From an uncultured Clostridia bacterium (GTDB taxonomy: Bacteria; Bacillota; Clostridia; TANB77; CAG-508): 40,892 nucleotides of DNA. Positions 1 through 10,237 of the stretch are shown here, piece by piece; within the stretch, counting starts at the first letter, position 1, and the number at the start of each line of letters is the position of its first letter. The stretch covers positions 1 to 40,892 of the forward strand of contig CANQFS010000009.1 of assembly GCA_947599825.1 (NCBI GenBank), in the 5' to 3' direction. Both the position numbers and the translations under genes were made by a program. The notes beneath the pieces are model-generated. The model saw only the letters and a program-made list of their open reading frames with translations. It was not told where the DNA came from and searched no databases.

Positions 1-1
1 T

Positions 2-205
2 ATTGACTTTTTGTTTTTGTTTTAATTTTTATTGACTTTTTGTTTTTGTTTTAATTTTTATTGACTTTTTGTTTTTGTTTTAATTTTTATTGACTTTTTG
101 TTTTTGCTTTAATTTTTATTGTTTTTCTGTTTTTGTTTTAATTTTTATTGTTTTTCTGTTTTTGTTTTAATTTTTATTGTTTTTTTTGTTTTTGCTTTAA
201 TTCTT
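2..205. repeat. 29-bp AT-rich tandem repeat, about 7 copies, immediately downstream of ftsZ
   Basis: Unit ATTGACTTTTTGTTTTTGTTTTAATTTTT starts at 2, 31, 60, 89, then variant ATTGTTTTTCTG... at 118, 147, 176; constant 29-bp period. Array may continue beyond the window. Confidence 0.95.
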
Positions 206-215
206 ATTTTTCCTC

Positions 216-1334
216 TTATTTCATTCCTTTTTTGTTTCTTAAGAATGAAGGAATATCTAAATCATTTGATGAATTTGAGCTATCTATTGGAGCTGGTATA
301 GAATTGATTTTTTCTCCCCATGCTTTGTCTACAATGCTACTAACACTACTCATTGATGATGATTCTAAACCTTTATCAAATCCTGTTGCTATAACAGTTA
401 TAACAATATCTTCGTCTAGAGTTTCGTCAATAACTGCACCAAAGATAATGTTTGCCTCTGGGTCTACACTTCTTTGTACTAATTCTGCAGCGGTGTTTAC
501 TTCGTGTAGTCCTAAGTTTGCACCACCAGTAATGTTGATTATAACTCCTCTTGCTCCTTCGATTGAACTTTCTAGTAATGGATTTTGCACAGCTTGTTTT
601 GCAGCGTCTTCTGCTCTGTTTTCTCCAGATGCTCTACCAATACCCATATGTGCAATTCCTGTATTTAACATGATTGTTTTTACATCTGCAAAGTCTAAGT
701 TTACAAGTCCTGGTACAGCAATTAAATCTGAAATACCTTGTACGCCTTGTCTTAATACATCGTCTGCCATTTTGAATGCTTCTACTATAGATGTTTTTCT
801 ATCTATTATTTGTAATAGTTTGTCGTTTGGAATAACAACTAATGTATCTACTTTTCCTTTTAGGCTTTCTACACCACGGTCTGCTTGTGTTAAACGTTTT
901 TTACCTTCGAATGTGAATGGTTTTGTAACAACTCCTATTGTTAATATTCCCATTTCTTTTGCACATGCTGCTACGATTGGAGCTGCCCCTGTACCTGTTC
1001 CTCCACCCATTCCGGCTGTAACAAATACCATATCTGCTCCGCGTAATGCTTCTTGAATTTCTGTTTTGCTTTCTTCTGCTGCTTGTGCTCCAATGTCAGG
1101 ATTTGCTCCTGCTCCTAGTCCTCTTGTAATTTTTTCTCCTATTTGAATTTTTGTGCTTGCTTTTGATAATAATAAAGCTTGTCTATCAGTATTTACTGCG
1201 ATAAAGTCTACTCCTTTAATTCCTGACTCTACCATTCTATTTACGGCATTGTTTCCTGCTCCTCCAACACCTATTACTTTTATTGTTGCTGCTCCATCTA
1301 ACATTGTATTTTCTTCTGCACCTTCCATCAACAT
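216..1334 (-). CDS. ftsZ: Cell division protein FtsZ
   Basis: [29 protein letters not shown] tubulin signature, C-terminal DIPSFLR peptide. Confidence 0.98.
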   Translation of the reverse strand: MLMEGAEENTMLDGAATIKVIGVGGAGNNAVNRMVESGIKGVDFIAVNTDRQALLLSKASTKIQIGEKITRGLGAGANPDIGAQAAEESKTEIQEALRGADMVFVTAGMGGGTGTGAAPIVAACAKEMGILTIGVVTKPFTFEGKKRLTQADRGVESLKGKVDTLVVIPNDKLLQIIDRKTSIVEAFKMADDVLRQGVQGISDLIAVPGLVNLDFADVKTIMLNTGIAHMGIGRASGENRAEDAAKQAVQNPLLESSIEGARGVIINITGGANLGLHEVNTAAELVQRSVDPEANIIFGAVIDETLDEDIVITVIATGFDKGLESSSMSSVSSIVDKAWGEKINSIPAPIDSSNSSNDLDIPSFLRNKKGMK

Positions 1335-1487
1335 GATTTATTTCCTCCTTTTTTATTTTTGTTTTTATTTTGCTTTTGTCTTTTTTCTTATTGTTTATTA
1401 ACTTTTAACTAATTTTTATTATTTTTTGTTCTATTATATTTATTATGCTGTTTGCTATTTTTTTGCTTTATTTATATCTCTAGAATT

Positions 1488-2732
1488 TTACGAGTAAAAG
1501 AATTCTTTTATTCTTTCTAAAACGTTTTGTATTATACTTTCCTTTTTATTGGAATCTATATTGCTTGCTACTGTTTTTGCAAATGGTCTTGCTGCAATGT
1601 ACCTTACTAAAGAATATGCTGTTCTATATTCTGGCCTTACTGTACTAACTAGTCTTCCTGTTGAGATTTTTACAGGAATATTTAGAATAACTTTTCCTGC
1701 TACATCGCTTTTGTTGATATTTGCAATTCCTTGCCCTGTTAAGACAATATTGTTTATTTTTGGCTTAATTCCTTGACTTAGAATATCTTTATTAACTAAT
1801 GAAAAGATTTCTTCAATTCTTGCTTCAATAATTTCAATTAGTTCTGAACTTTTTATTGCTTTTGATTTTACATCTTCATGGCAAGTGTTTAAAATAATTT
1901 CGTTGTCATTATCTATAAAAGATTTCATTGCTAAACCATATTGTTTTTTTAGCTTGTCCGCTTCTTCTTCATCTATGTTTAATACTAATGCAATATCAGA
2001 AGTAATGCTGTCTCCTCCTAGTGGAATGGTGTTTGTATAAATGAACCCGTTTCCTTCGAAAACACCAATATCCGTGTTTCCTGCTCCAACATCTAATAGC
2101 ATGATGTTGTCGTTCATTTCATTGTTGTCTAGCATAACATTTCTTTGTGCTAAGCAAATAGGTATTAAGCCATCTACTTCTAGATTTGCTTTTTTGAAAA
2201 TAGAAACCATTTGCCTTACGTAGTCTTTATCTGCTAATATTACTTGTGCATTTAATGTAAAACTAGAACTTAAATTTCCTACTGGATCTGCTACAGTTTT
2301 TCCATCTTCTAGTATGAATTTATCTGTTACTATATCTATTATTGTTTTTCCTTCTGGGATTTCGATGTCTTTTACTTGCATAATGCCAGAAGCTACGTCT
2401 TTTGTAGATATTCCTGCATATTTGTCTTTTGCTTCTCTTGCAACACTATTTTGTACTATTGTAATGTATTTTCCTGGAATCGTGACATAGGCTGAATGAA
2501 TTTTTAAGTCTGTTTCTGCTTCCGCTTCTTGAACTACTTTGCTAATTGCTAATGCAATTTCATCTTCATCTATGATTTTTGTTTTTTTGATTCCGTTACA
2601 CTTATGGCTTGTGTTGCATATTACTTCAATTTGATTAAAATTATTGACCTCTCCTACTACTAGGCTAACCTTAGAAGTACCGATGTCAATTCCTACAATA
2701 ATATCCCCGATAGCCAAAGTCAACTCCTCCAT
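1488..2732 (-). CDS. ftsA: Cell division protein FtsA
   Basis: Actin-like IIVGIDIGTSKVSLVVGE, LLDVGAGNTDIGVF, directly upstream of ftsZ. Confidence 0.93.
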   Translation of the reverse strand: MEELTLAIGDIIVGIDIGTSKVSLVVGEVNNFNQIEVICNTSHKCNGIKKTKIIDEDEIALAISKVVQEAEAETDLKIHSAYVTIPGKYITIVQNSVAREAKDKYAGISTKDVASGIMQVKDIEIPEGKTIIDIVTDKFILEDGKTVADPVGNLSSSFTLNAQVILADKDYVRQMVSIFKKANLEVDGLIPICLAQRNVMLDNNEMNDNIMLLDVGAGNTDIGVFEGNGFIYTNTIPLGGDSITSDIALVLNIDEEEADKLKKQYGLAMKSFIDNDNEIILNTCHEDVKSKAIKSSELIEIIEARIEEIFSLVNKDILSQGIKPKINNIVLTGQGIANINKSDVAGKVILNIPVKISTGRLVSTVRPEYRTAYSLVRYIAARPFAKTVASNIDSNKKESIIQNVLERIKEFFYS

Positions 2733-2798
2733 TTTTGTTTAAAATTATTTCCCCTTTAGAATATTATATTTCACAAAAAAAGTCAATAGATTTGTTAT

Positions 2799-2832
2799 AA
2801 TTTTGTAATATTTTTGTAATATTTTTGTAATA
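2799..2832. repeat. 11-bp tandem repeat (ATTTTTGTAAT), about 3 copies
   Basis: attttgtaatatttttgtaatatttttgtaat upstream of ftsA. Confidence 0.8.
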
Positions 2833-2946
2833 ATATATTCTTATGTTTTCTTATGTATATTACTATAACTTTTTCTATTGATTTTTTGTATATTTTTTTT
2901 CAAGTTATTATTATTTTAAAGGTCCGTAAATTTTTATATTTAATAT

Positions 2947-3013
2947 TTTCATTACTTATTTTCATTACTTATTTTCATTACTTATTTCGTTACTTATCTT
3001 TGTTACTTATTTT
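2947..3013. repeat. 13-bp tandem repeat (CATTACTTATTTT), about 5 degenerate copies at the 3' end of sbp
   Basis: cattacttatttt at 2950, 2963, 2976, then degenerate cgttacttat / tgttacttat copies. Confidence 0.85.
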
Positions 3014-3420
3014 TGTTTTTCTTTAGTAGTTGATTCGTTTGCTTGTTTTATTGCTGCTTCTGCTTTTGCAATGATTTTGTTACTTGCTAGTTTTTCTACG
3101 TAATAACGACGAATTGTTCCTAAATTATTAAACATTCTTCCTACAAATACAACTACTGCAGCAAGGTAAATATCTACATTTAACTTTTGTCCCAAATAAG
3201 TTAGTGCCATAGCTAAAATTGCATTTACAAAAAATCCTGAAAGAAATATTTTCATATCAAAGTTTCTTTTTAAACTTGACGTAATGGCACCAAATACAGA
3301 GTCTAATGCAGCAATTATGGCAATAGCTAAATAGCCAGAATAAGTATATGGAATTGTTGGAATGTTAGTTCCAATTAGTGCTCCTATGATGCACCCTATT
3401 ATGATGGCAATTAGTATCAT
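3007..3420 (-). CDS. sbp: Small basic protein, DUF1290 (Sbp-like)
   Basis: IGALIGTNIPTIPYTYSGYLAIAIIAALDSVFGAITSSL; position next to ftsA/DUF881. Confidence 0.85.
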   Translation of the reverse strand: MILIAIIIGCIIGALIGTNIPTIPYTYSGYLAIAIIAALDSVFGAITSSLKRNFDMKIFLSGFFVNAILAMALTYLGQKLNVDIYLAAVVVFVGRMFNNLGTIRRYYVEKLASNKIIAKAEAAIKQANESTTKEKQK

Positions 3421-4124
3421 TCTTCTACCTCCTTTGCATAGCGAAATTGTAATTGATTTTTACTACTGTTATATGCTGAAATGTGAATATTTTTTTCTTG
3501 CTTCATTTCTACTGTTTTTCCAAGTTTTGTGTAACTATCTATGAAGCCACTATTTTTTAGGCTTAAGGCACTTGATAGATACATTGGATTTCCGATTGCT
3601 TTTACAATATATGGAGAAATGATTCGTTCCTCGTTTACTAAAATATATGGATTTACATCAACAATTTCTGTCATACTTAAGACTCTAGAACCATTAATTG
3701 AGATTGCTTCTGCCCCTGCTAATTTTAGCTCATTTATTAATGTTCGTAAATCACTTGCACTAATATCTTTTTCTTCGTTATTTTGTAGTGTAACAATTAC
3801 ACCTTCTCCTGTTACATTTGTTTTTCCTAGTAAAAAGTTAGTTTGTTCTAATTCTTCATCTAATAATTCAGATGCTTGTTCATTTGAGTCTATTTTTTGT
3901 TGATATTCTGCTATTTTTTGTTGTGTTTCTACTAATTTTTCTTCTATTTCTTCATATCTTGTTTTTGAGTCTGATAGCATAGTTTGTAATTCTTCTTCTC
4001 TCGCTGCTTCTATTCCTGTAATATCTGTTTCTTCTACAATTTTAAATTGCATAAACATTACACAAACTAAAATCATACAAATAATTCCTATGATAGTAGA
4101 AAGAATTATTTTACTTTTATTCAT
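3417..4124 (-). CDS. DUF881 family protein
   Basis: Single TM + coiled coil + LINELKLAGAEAISINGSRV; 4-nt overlap with sbp. Confidence 0.88.
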   Translation of the reverse strand: MNKSKIILSTIIGIICMILVCVMFMQFKIVEETDITGIEAAREEELQTMLSDSKTRYEEIEEKLVETQQKIAEYQQKIDSNEQASELLDEELEQTNFLLGKTNVTGEGVIVTLQNNEEKDISASDLRTLINELKLAGAEAISINGSRVLSMTEIVDVNPYILVNEERIISPYIVKAIGNPMYLSSALSLKNSGFIDSYTKLGKTVEMKQEKNIHISAYNSSKNQLQFRYAKEVEE

Positions 4125-4161
4125 TTTTTATCATTCCTTTCCAAGATGCAAGATTTTTTTA

Positions 4162-4875
4162 TTATTTTTCAATATTCATATATTGGGCGGAAATAACACC
4201 TGTATATTTTGGTATTTCTACTTTGTTTAATTTTTTTATATTTACAATAATTCCATATTGTCTTAATTGTTTTGTGTATCCTGCTGACCAGTCTATTCCC
4301 ATTAAACTTTCTTGAAATCCAATTGCTCTTATGGTAAATGGCGAAGTTATTCTTTCATTATTAACTTTTATTACATTGCCAATGCAAGTGATTGCAGTTG
4401 TGTTTACAATTCTTTGTCCATTTATTGATATTGCTTCTGCTCCTGCATTTTTTAGTTCATTTACAAGTACTCTTAAGTCAGCATCATGTACTATATGATA
4501 ATAAATGTCATCTAGTGGTCCGATTTCATTTGGGTCGTCTTCAACTACCATTTCAATTCCTGGTCCTTCTAAATTTGTCATTCCTAATAAATTGTTATTT
4601 AATCTAATTTGTTCTTCTTTACTAGTAGAGTTGCTGTCATCTTTTGTTGATTCTTCTCTTATTTTTGCTAATCTTTTTTCTGCTTCATTTAATTGATTAG
4701 ATATTCTTTCATATTTTTCATTCCATTTTAATACTTCATCTCTTAGTTCATCTTTTGCAAATGCTTTAGATACAGTTGAATTTGCGTTTTTTATGGTGTT
4801 TATTTGCACGCAAATAGCAATCGTTAGTATAATGCATACAATTCCCAAGGTAAGGGCAATTTTATTTTTGTTCAT
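4162..4875 (-). CDS. DUF881 family protein (second paralogue)
   Basis: VLVNELKNAGAEAISINGQRIVNTTAI; adjacent paralogue. Confidence 0.88.
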   Translation of the reverse strand: MNKNKIALTLGIVCIILTIAICVQINTIKNANSTVSKAFAKDELRDEVLKWNEKYERISNQLNEAEKRLAKIREESTKDDSNSTSKEEQIRLNNNLLGMTNLEGPGIEMVVEDDPNEIGPLDDIYYHIVHDADLRVLVNELKNAGAEAISINGQRIVNTTAITCIGNVIKVNNERITSPFTIRAIGFQESLMGIDWSAGYTKQLRQYGIIVNIKKLNKVEIPKYTGVISAQYMNIEK

Positions 4876-4892
4876 TGCTTTTCTCCCTTCTT

Positions 4893-5843
4893 TTACACTC
4901 TTTCTCTAAATACTGCATTTTCTTTGTTTAGGTCTATATTTACGAAAATTTCGCCTGCTTTTCCCTCTTCTTTTTCCAATATAGATTTAATGGTTAATAT
5001 TTTTGTGTTTAGGTTTGTATTATCTCCTAAATAGGCGGTTTTTTCTTGTTTTTCAAATATTAGTTTTATGTTTTTTGGCTTTGATATATCAATTCTTGTA
5101 ATAAGATTTGATAGTTCGTTTATTTCTGCCACTTCCATGATTTGAGCAACTAGAGATAATGTTTCTAAATCTTCAGTACATAAGCGGTTTCCAACTGAAA
5201 ATTCACTAACTTCTGTAATAGCTCCTTGTAAGACTGGTATTTCTAACTTTTCTTGTGCTATTTCTAAAAAATAGCCTTGCTTGTCCACATATACATAAGC
5301 CCCTGCATATTCTAGTAGATAAGTTGGTTTTCTTTCTTCTACTTGAATAATAAGTGTAGATGGCAATTTTCTCGAAATTTTTACTTTTCCTATGTAAGCA
5401 TTTTGCTTGATTTGTTTTTTGATTTTTCTTTTATTTAGTTGAAATGTATTTTGCTCAATTTGAATTTGTGATAAGCTTATAATTTCACTCTCTGTTACCT
5501 TTTCGTTTCCTTGTACTTCAATAGTTTTTATATTAAAAAGTGGCGAAAACATAGCACATAAAATAAGGGTTATGAATAGAATGCTTAGTGCTCCATATTT
5601 TAAAGCAAAAATAACTCTTTTTCTTTTCTTTATTATTTTTTCTTGCTCTTCTTGTGAGACCACTTTTGGTGGCACTTTTCTTTTTGACGTGTTATTCTTT
5701 TTTTGTGCTTTTTGCTGATTTTTTTTCTTTTTATTTTTACTTTTTGCTTTTTTATTATTTTTTTCATTAGCACTACGATTTGTAGGCTCTTGCATTCTTG
5801 TAACACCAATAATAATTTCTTGTTCTTCTGTTTTCTTCGCCAC
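4893..5843 (-). CDS. ftsQ: Cell division protein FtsQ/DivIB (POTRA domain)
   Basis: Lys-rich cytoplasmic tail, one TM, FNIKTIEVQGNEKVTESEIISLSQI POTRA motif. Confidence 0.88.
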   Translation of the reverse strand: MAKKTEEQEIIIGVTRMQEPTNRSANEKNNKKAKSKNKKKKNQQKAQKKNNTSKRKVPPKVVSQEEQEKIIKKRKRVIFALKYGALSILFITLILCAMFSPLFNIKTIEVQGNEKVTESEIISLSQIQIEQNTFQLNKRKIKKQIKQNAYIGKVKISRKLPSTLIIQVEERKPTYLLEYAGAYVYVDKQGYFLEIAQEKLEIPVLQGAITEVSEFSVGNRLCTEDLETLSLVAQIMEVAEINELSNLITRIDISKPKNIKLIFEKQEKTAYLGDNTNLNTKILTIKSILEKEEGKAGEIFVNIDLNKENAVFRERV

Positions 5844-5858
5844 TTTTTCACCTTCTTT

Positions 5859-7113
5859 TTAGGTATTTTTTATTTCAATGTTTGCTCCTATGCTTTGTAG
5901 TTTTTCTTCTAAATTTTCATAGCCTCTTAAAATATATTCAATATTATTTACAGACGTAGTTCCTTTTGTGCAAAGCCCTGCTAATACTAGAGCCGCTCCG
6001 CCACGTAAGTCATGACTATCTACTTTGCTTGCATTTAATTTTCTAACGCCTTTGATTACTGCCATTTTTCCTTCAATTTGAATTTTTGCTCCCATTTTTT
6101 GGAGTTCTTGTGTATATTTATATCTATTTTCAAATATATTTTCTACAATTACAGACGTTCCTTTTGCAATTGTGAGCATGCTTCCAAAAATGGATTGCAT
6201 GTCTGTTGGAAAACCTGGATATGGTAGTGTTTTTATATCTATTGATTTTAGCTTTTTGGGTGCTTCTAACTCAATTACTTTTCCTTGTGTTTCTATTTTG
6301 CAACCGCATTCTTGCAGTTTATGAATAATTGGCGTAATGTGCTCTGGTTCTACATTTAATAATTTTAATTTTCCACCTGTTGCAGCTACCATGCAAAGGT
6401 ACGTTCCTGCTTCTATTCTGTCTGGCATAACTTTATAGCTTACTTCTTTTAGCTGTTTTACACCTGTTATCTTTACAATGTTGGTGCCGGCGCCTTCTAT
6501 TTTTGCACCCATTTTATTTAAGAATTTTGCTAAGTCTTCTATTTCTGGCTCCATGGCAGCATTTGTAATTGTTGTAACACCTTCTGCTAAAACTGTAGCT
6601 AAAATAATATTTTCAGTTGCTCCTACACTTGGGAAATCTAAATTAATTTCTGTTCCTACTATTTTATCACATTTGCAATGGATAAATCCACCTTTTTCTT
6701 CAATATGAATTCCTAATTTTTGAAATGCACTTAAATGCAAATCAATAGGTCTTGCTCCTATTTCACACCCGCCCTGGATATGAAAATGTTGCTTCCTTAA
6801 ATCTACCAATAATGGCTCCTGCCATTATAACAGTGGAACGCATTTGCCTCATCATATCTTCTGGAATTTCTGTTTTTCGCATTGGTTTTGTATCAATTAC
6901 TATTTTACCACGTTCTTTCTTTACTTTGCAACCCAAAAGCTTTAAAATTTTAAGCGTAATTTGGGTGTCGTGAATGTTTGGTACATGATATAGTTTAGTT
7001 GTTTTTGCACTTAAAATGGTTCCTGCTATGATAGGAAGTGAGGCATTTTTTGAACCTGAAACAGATATTGTTCCTTCTAGCCTTTTTTCTCCTTTGATTA
7101 TGTAGCTAAGCAT
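5859..7113 (-). pseudogene. murA: UDP-N-acetylglucosamine 1-carboxyvinyltransferase MurA, interrupted by a one-base frameshift
   Basis: ORF 6763..7146 ends ...FKEATFSYPGRV*; ORF 5859..6809 continues ...GGCEIGARPIDLH. Removing one base near 6771 gives SYPGGCEIGARPIDLH, the MurA active-site loop. Confidence 0.9.
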
Positions 7114-7257
7114 TTTTCTTTCCCCTTTCTTTTTACATGTTTTCATCGTCTTATGCAGTGAAATTTATTTAATATGGAGTTCTCTATTAAATAATGATTC
7201 TGCTATATATTATGTTTCATGCAAAAAAAGGGTGAGAATTACTCTTTTCTTTTTATA

Positions 7258-8103
7258 TTATTTTTCTAGTATTTCTCTAATTTCTTTTATTTTTGTAAGT
7301 GCTGTAATATAACCTACATTATAGCAATAGTCTATTTTCTTTATGTTGAAAACGCTTGCCTCTGATAGGTCTAAGTCTAATACTAAATCGCTTTGTTTTA
7401 TGGCATCTTCTGCTCTTGCATCAAATAAAATATCAATTGATTTAAATACAACTTCGTAAATACTTTTTGGTTCATAGCTTAGTGCTGTTGAAAATTTCAC
7501 AGTTAATACTTTATCTGCTCCTAATTTTCTTACTTCGCCTGCTGGTACATTATCTAAAAGGCCTCCATCTACAAATTTATGTCCTAAATATTCGCATGGT
7601 GCAAATACGCCTGGATAACTACTGCTTGCACGAACTGCCTTTTCTATAAGAGCATCTGTTATATAAAAATCCTCTTTATTTTCTTGATTCGTGAAAACAT
7701 ATTTTTTACTTTCTACAATATCTACAGTTGGAATAGAAATTGGCATTGATATGTCCTTCATTTTTGTGATTCCTTTTTGCCTTGCACATTCTCTTAATGC
7801 AATTTCTGTATTTTCACCTGATAATAGTCCGTAGCCTAATAATCTTCTAGAGTTTTTTAAATTTCCTGCAAAATGGCTTGCGTTTGCTTTCATAATTTCT
7901 TTTGCAAAATATTTAAAAATTTCTAACATTTTTTCTGGGCTATATCCCATTGCATATAAACTTGCTACAATGCTTCCTATGCTAGTTCCTGAAATAGCAT
8001 CAATTTTTATATCATTTTCTTCTAATGCTTTTATAACGCCTATATGTGCGGCACCTTTTACCCCGCCTCCTGCTAGTGCTAATCCTAATTTCATACTTTT
8101 CAC
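7258..8103 (-). CDS. Patatin-like phospholipase
   Basis: GGGVKGAAHIG oxyanion motif, GTSIG nucleophile elbow, VDGG catalytic Asp. Confidence 0.93.
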   Translation of the reverse strand: MKSMKLGLALAGGGVKGAAHIGVIKALEENDIKIDAISGTSIGSIVASLYAMGYSPEKMLEIFKYFAKEIMKANASHFAGNLKNSRRLLGYGLLSGENTEIALRECARQKGITKMKDISMPISIPTVDIVESKKYVFTNQENKEDFYITDALIEKAVRASSSYPGVFAPCEYLGHKFVDGGLLDNVPAGEVRKLGADKVLTVKFSTALSYEPKSIYEVVFKSIDILFDARAEDAIKQSDLVLDLDLSEASVFNIKKIDYCYNVGYITALTKIKEIREILEK

Positions 8104-8210
8104 CTTCTTTTAAAAGTTATTATAGTTCTATAAACGCTTATTTTTAAATTTTGACCCTGCCTTTAAAATTTACAAATTTTATATTTTTTGCTCCGTCCCT
8201 GAAATATAAA

Positions 8211-10208
8211 TTAGTATTTTACTACCAATTTGTTAAATTTGCTATTGATATAGCTTTCTAGTTTTTGCATAAATTCTTCTGCATTTATTTCTTTTTTTGC
8301 TACCATATCTAAGCCTTTTTCCCAGCTTGCTGTTAGTTTTGGGTTTAGCATGTCTGGCATTGATGATGCTACTACGTCATATATGATTTCGCCTTTTTTA
8401 GTTGGGGTTATAATTTGCGTTTTTGTGTTGATAGCTATATATGATATTTTTTCTAATTTTTTTATTATTTCTGCTCTTGTTGCACTTGTTCCAATTCCTG
8501 CACCTTTAATTTGCTCTCTTAATTCCTCTTCTTCTATTAGTTTTCCTGCATTTTCCATGGCAAGTATCATTGAACCTGAGTTATACCTAGTTGGTGGAGA
8601 TGTTTCTGAATCCTTTGTTTCGAAGTTTTTAGTATTTATTTCTTGACCTTTTTTTAATTTGTTAAGTATTTCTAAGTTTGCAGTATCTTTTTTCTCTTCT
8701 GAATCTCCTTCATTTTTGTCTTCTTGACCTTCTTGTGTTTCTTTGTTAATTTGCTTTTCTGATTCATTATTTTTTTCTACCTGTTTTTTTCCTCCGTCCC
8801 CTAATACAGCTAAATATCCAATATTAGTGCAAACTTTTCCACTGGTATTAAATTCTTCTTCGTCGATTTTGATGGTAACGGAAATTTTATTATATTCTGC
8901 TGGTGGAAAGAAAATTGCTAGAAATCTTTTTACAATAAGTATATATACTTGTTTGTGCAAATCTTTTAGCTTTTCATAGTTTTCAAATCCTTGCCCTGTT
9001 GGAATGATAGCATAGTGGTCTGTTATTTTGCTGTCATTTACATATTTTGTTTTTATTAAATTTGTAGAGTATTTTTCTTCTGACATTTTCTTTAAATAGC
9101 CTTGTATTTCTTCATTTTGGAAGCCTTTGGCTAGTCCATTCAAATTTTTTGAAATGACTTTGGCTACTGCAGTTGATAGAACTCTTGCATCTGTTCTTGG
9201 ATATGTTACTAATTTTTGTTCATATAAGTTTTGAATAATTTCTAAAGTTTCATCTGGTTTTATTTTAAAGCGTTTTGTACATTCGTTTTGAATTTCTGCT
9301 AGGTTAAATAAAAGTGGAGCATTTTCTTTTTGCTTACTCTTTTTTACTTCTTCTACAATTGCTTTTTTATCTTTTAACGATATTATAAAGTCTTTGGCAT
9401 CTTCTATTTTTTTAAAGCCTGATTCATTATATAGTTTTGGTGAATCTTTTAGTTTAGATTTTTCACTTACTTTCCATTCTGCCTTAAAGGAACTTGTTTC
9501 GTCTCCAAATTCGCCTATTACTTTATAAAATGGTGTTTTTACAAAGTTTCTAATTTCTCTTTCGCGAGAAACAACCATTCCTAAAACACAAGTCATAACA
9601 CGTCCAACTGATATAGATGCTCTTTCTTCTTCAATTTGTTTGGCTACTCTTCTTCCATATATAATTGAAAGAAGTCTTGAAAAGTTGATTCCGATAAGAT
9701 AGTCTTCTTTTGCCCTTAGATATGCTGAATCTGACAAACTATTATATTCTTCTAAGTTTTTTGCCTCTGCTATGCCTCTTTTTATTTCTTCTTCTGTTTG
9801 TGAGTCTATCCATACACGTTTCTTTTGTTTTCCTTGCACTCCTACCATTTGGTCTACTAGGCGATATATATATTCTCCTTCACGCCCTGAGTCGGTTGCT
9901 ACATAAATGCAAGTTACATCTTCTCTTTTAAGTAGATTTTCTATTATATGAAATTGTTTTTCTACGCTTGGTATGACTTCATATTTATATTCTTTTGGCA
10001 TAAAAGGAAGTGTGTCAAGCCTCCATAGTTTTAGTTTCTCGTCATATTTTTCTGGATATGACATAGTAACTAAATGGCCGACACACCAAGTTACAATCCA
10101 TTCATTTGATTCTAAATAGCCATCTTTTCTGGTTGTACCTATTCCTAATACTTTGGCAAATTCCATAGCAACTGATGGCTTTTCTGTAATTAGTAGTTGT
10201 TTTGGCAT
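8211..10208 (-). CDS. topB: DNA topoisomerase III (type IA)
   Basis: LLITEKPSVAMEFAKVLG, ATDSGREGEYIYRLV TOPRIM, LVTYPRTDARVLS catalytic Tyr region. Confidence 0.95.
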   Translation of the reverse strand: MPKQLLITEKPSVAMEFAKVLGIGTTRKDGYLESNEWIVTWCVGHLVTMSYPEKYDEKLKLWRLDTLPFMPKEYKYEVIPSVEKQFHIIENLLKREDVTCIYVATDSGREGEYIYRLVDQMVGVQGKQKKRVWIDSQTEEEIKRGIAEAKNLEEYNSLSDSAYLRAKEDYLIGINFSRLLSIIYGRRVAKQIEEERASISVGRVMTCVLGMVVSREREIRNFVKTPFYKVIGEFGDETSSFKAEWKVSEKSKLKDSPKLYNESGFKKIEDAKDFIISLKDKKAIVEEVKKSKQKENAPLLFNLAEIQNECTKRFKIKPDETLEIIQNLYEQKLVTYPRTDARVLSTAVAKVISKNLNGLAKGFQNEEIQGYLKKMSEEKYSTNLIKTKYVNDSKITDHYAIIPTGQGFENYEKLKDLHKQVYILIVKRFLAIFFPPAEYNKISVTIKIDEEEFNTSGKVCTNIGYLAVLGDGGKKQVEKNNESEKQINKETQEGQEDKNEGDSEEKKDTANLEILNKLKKGQEINTKNFETKDSETSPPTRYNSGSMILAMENAGKLIEEEELREQIKGAGIGTSATRAEIIKKLEKISYIAINTKTQIITPTKKGEIIYDVVASSMPDMLNPKLTASWEKGLDMVAKKEINAEEFMQKLESYINSKFNKLVVKY

Positions 10209-10237
10209 ATTAAATATCCTTTTCTAATTAATGGCAA

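Noticed and set aside
2-205. CRISPR array
   Set aside because: 29-bp periodicity is in CRISPR-repeat range, but there are no unique spacers and no cas genes; it is a plain tandem repeat.
119-1056. + strand ORFs (60 aa and 302 aa) at the left edge
   Set aside because: They begin in the 29-bp tandem repeat (MFFCFCFNFYCF) and run antisense to ftsZ; composition artefacts of AT-rich repeats and the opposite strand.
3417-4875. Tandem DUF881 genes as a novel duplication
   Set aside because: Two DUF881 genes next to sbp/ftsQ is a common Clostridia arrangement.
5633-5900. 72-aa and 65-aa ORFs over the Lys-rich start of ftsQ
   Set aside because: Alternative-frame readings of poly-A-rich coding sequence; no independent support.
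6763-6777. Programmed frameshift in murA
   Set aside because: No prfB-like slippery codon plus SD spacing or A-AAA-AAG heptamer; sequencing error or pseudogenisation is simpler.
8155-8205. GACCCTGCC / GCTCCGTCCCTG between patatin and topB as another GTCCC-family repeat
   Set aside because: Only short word similarity; too little to support membership without a profile search.
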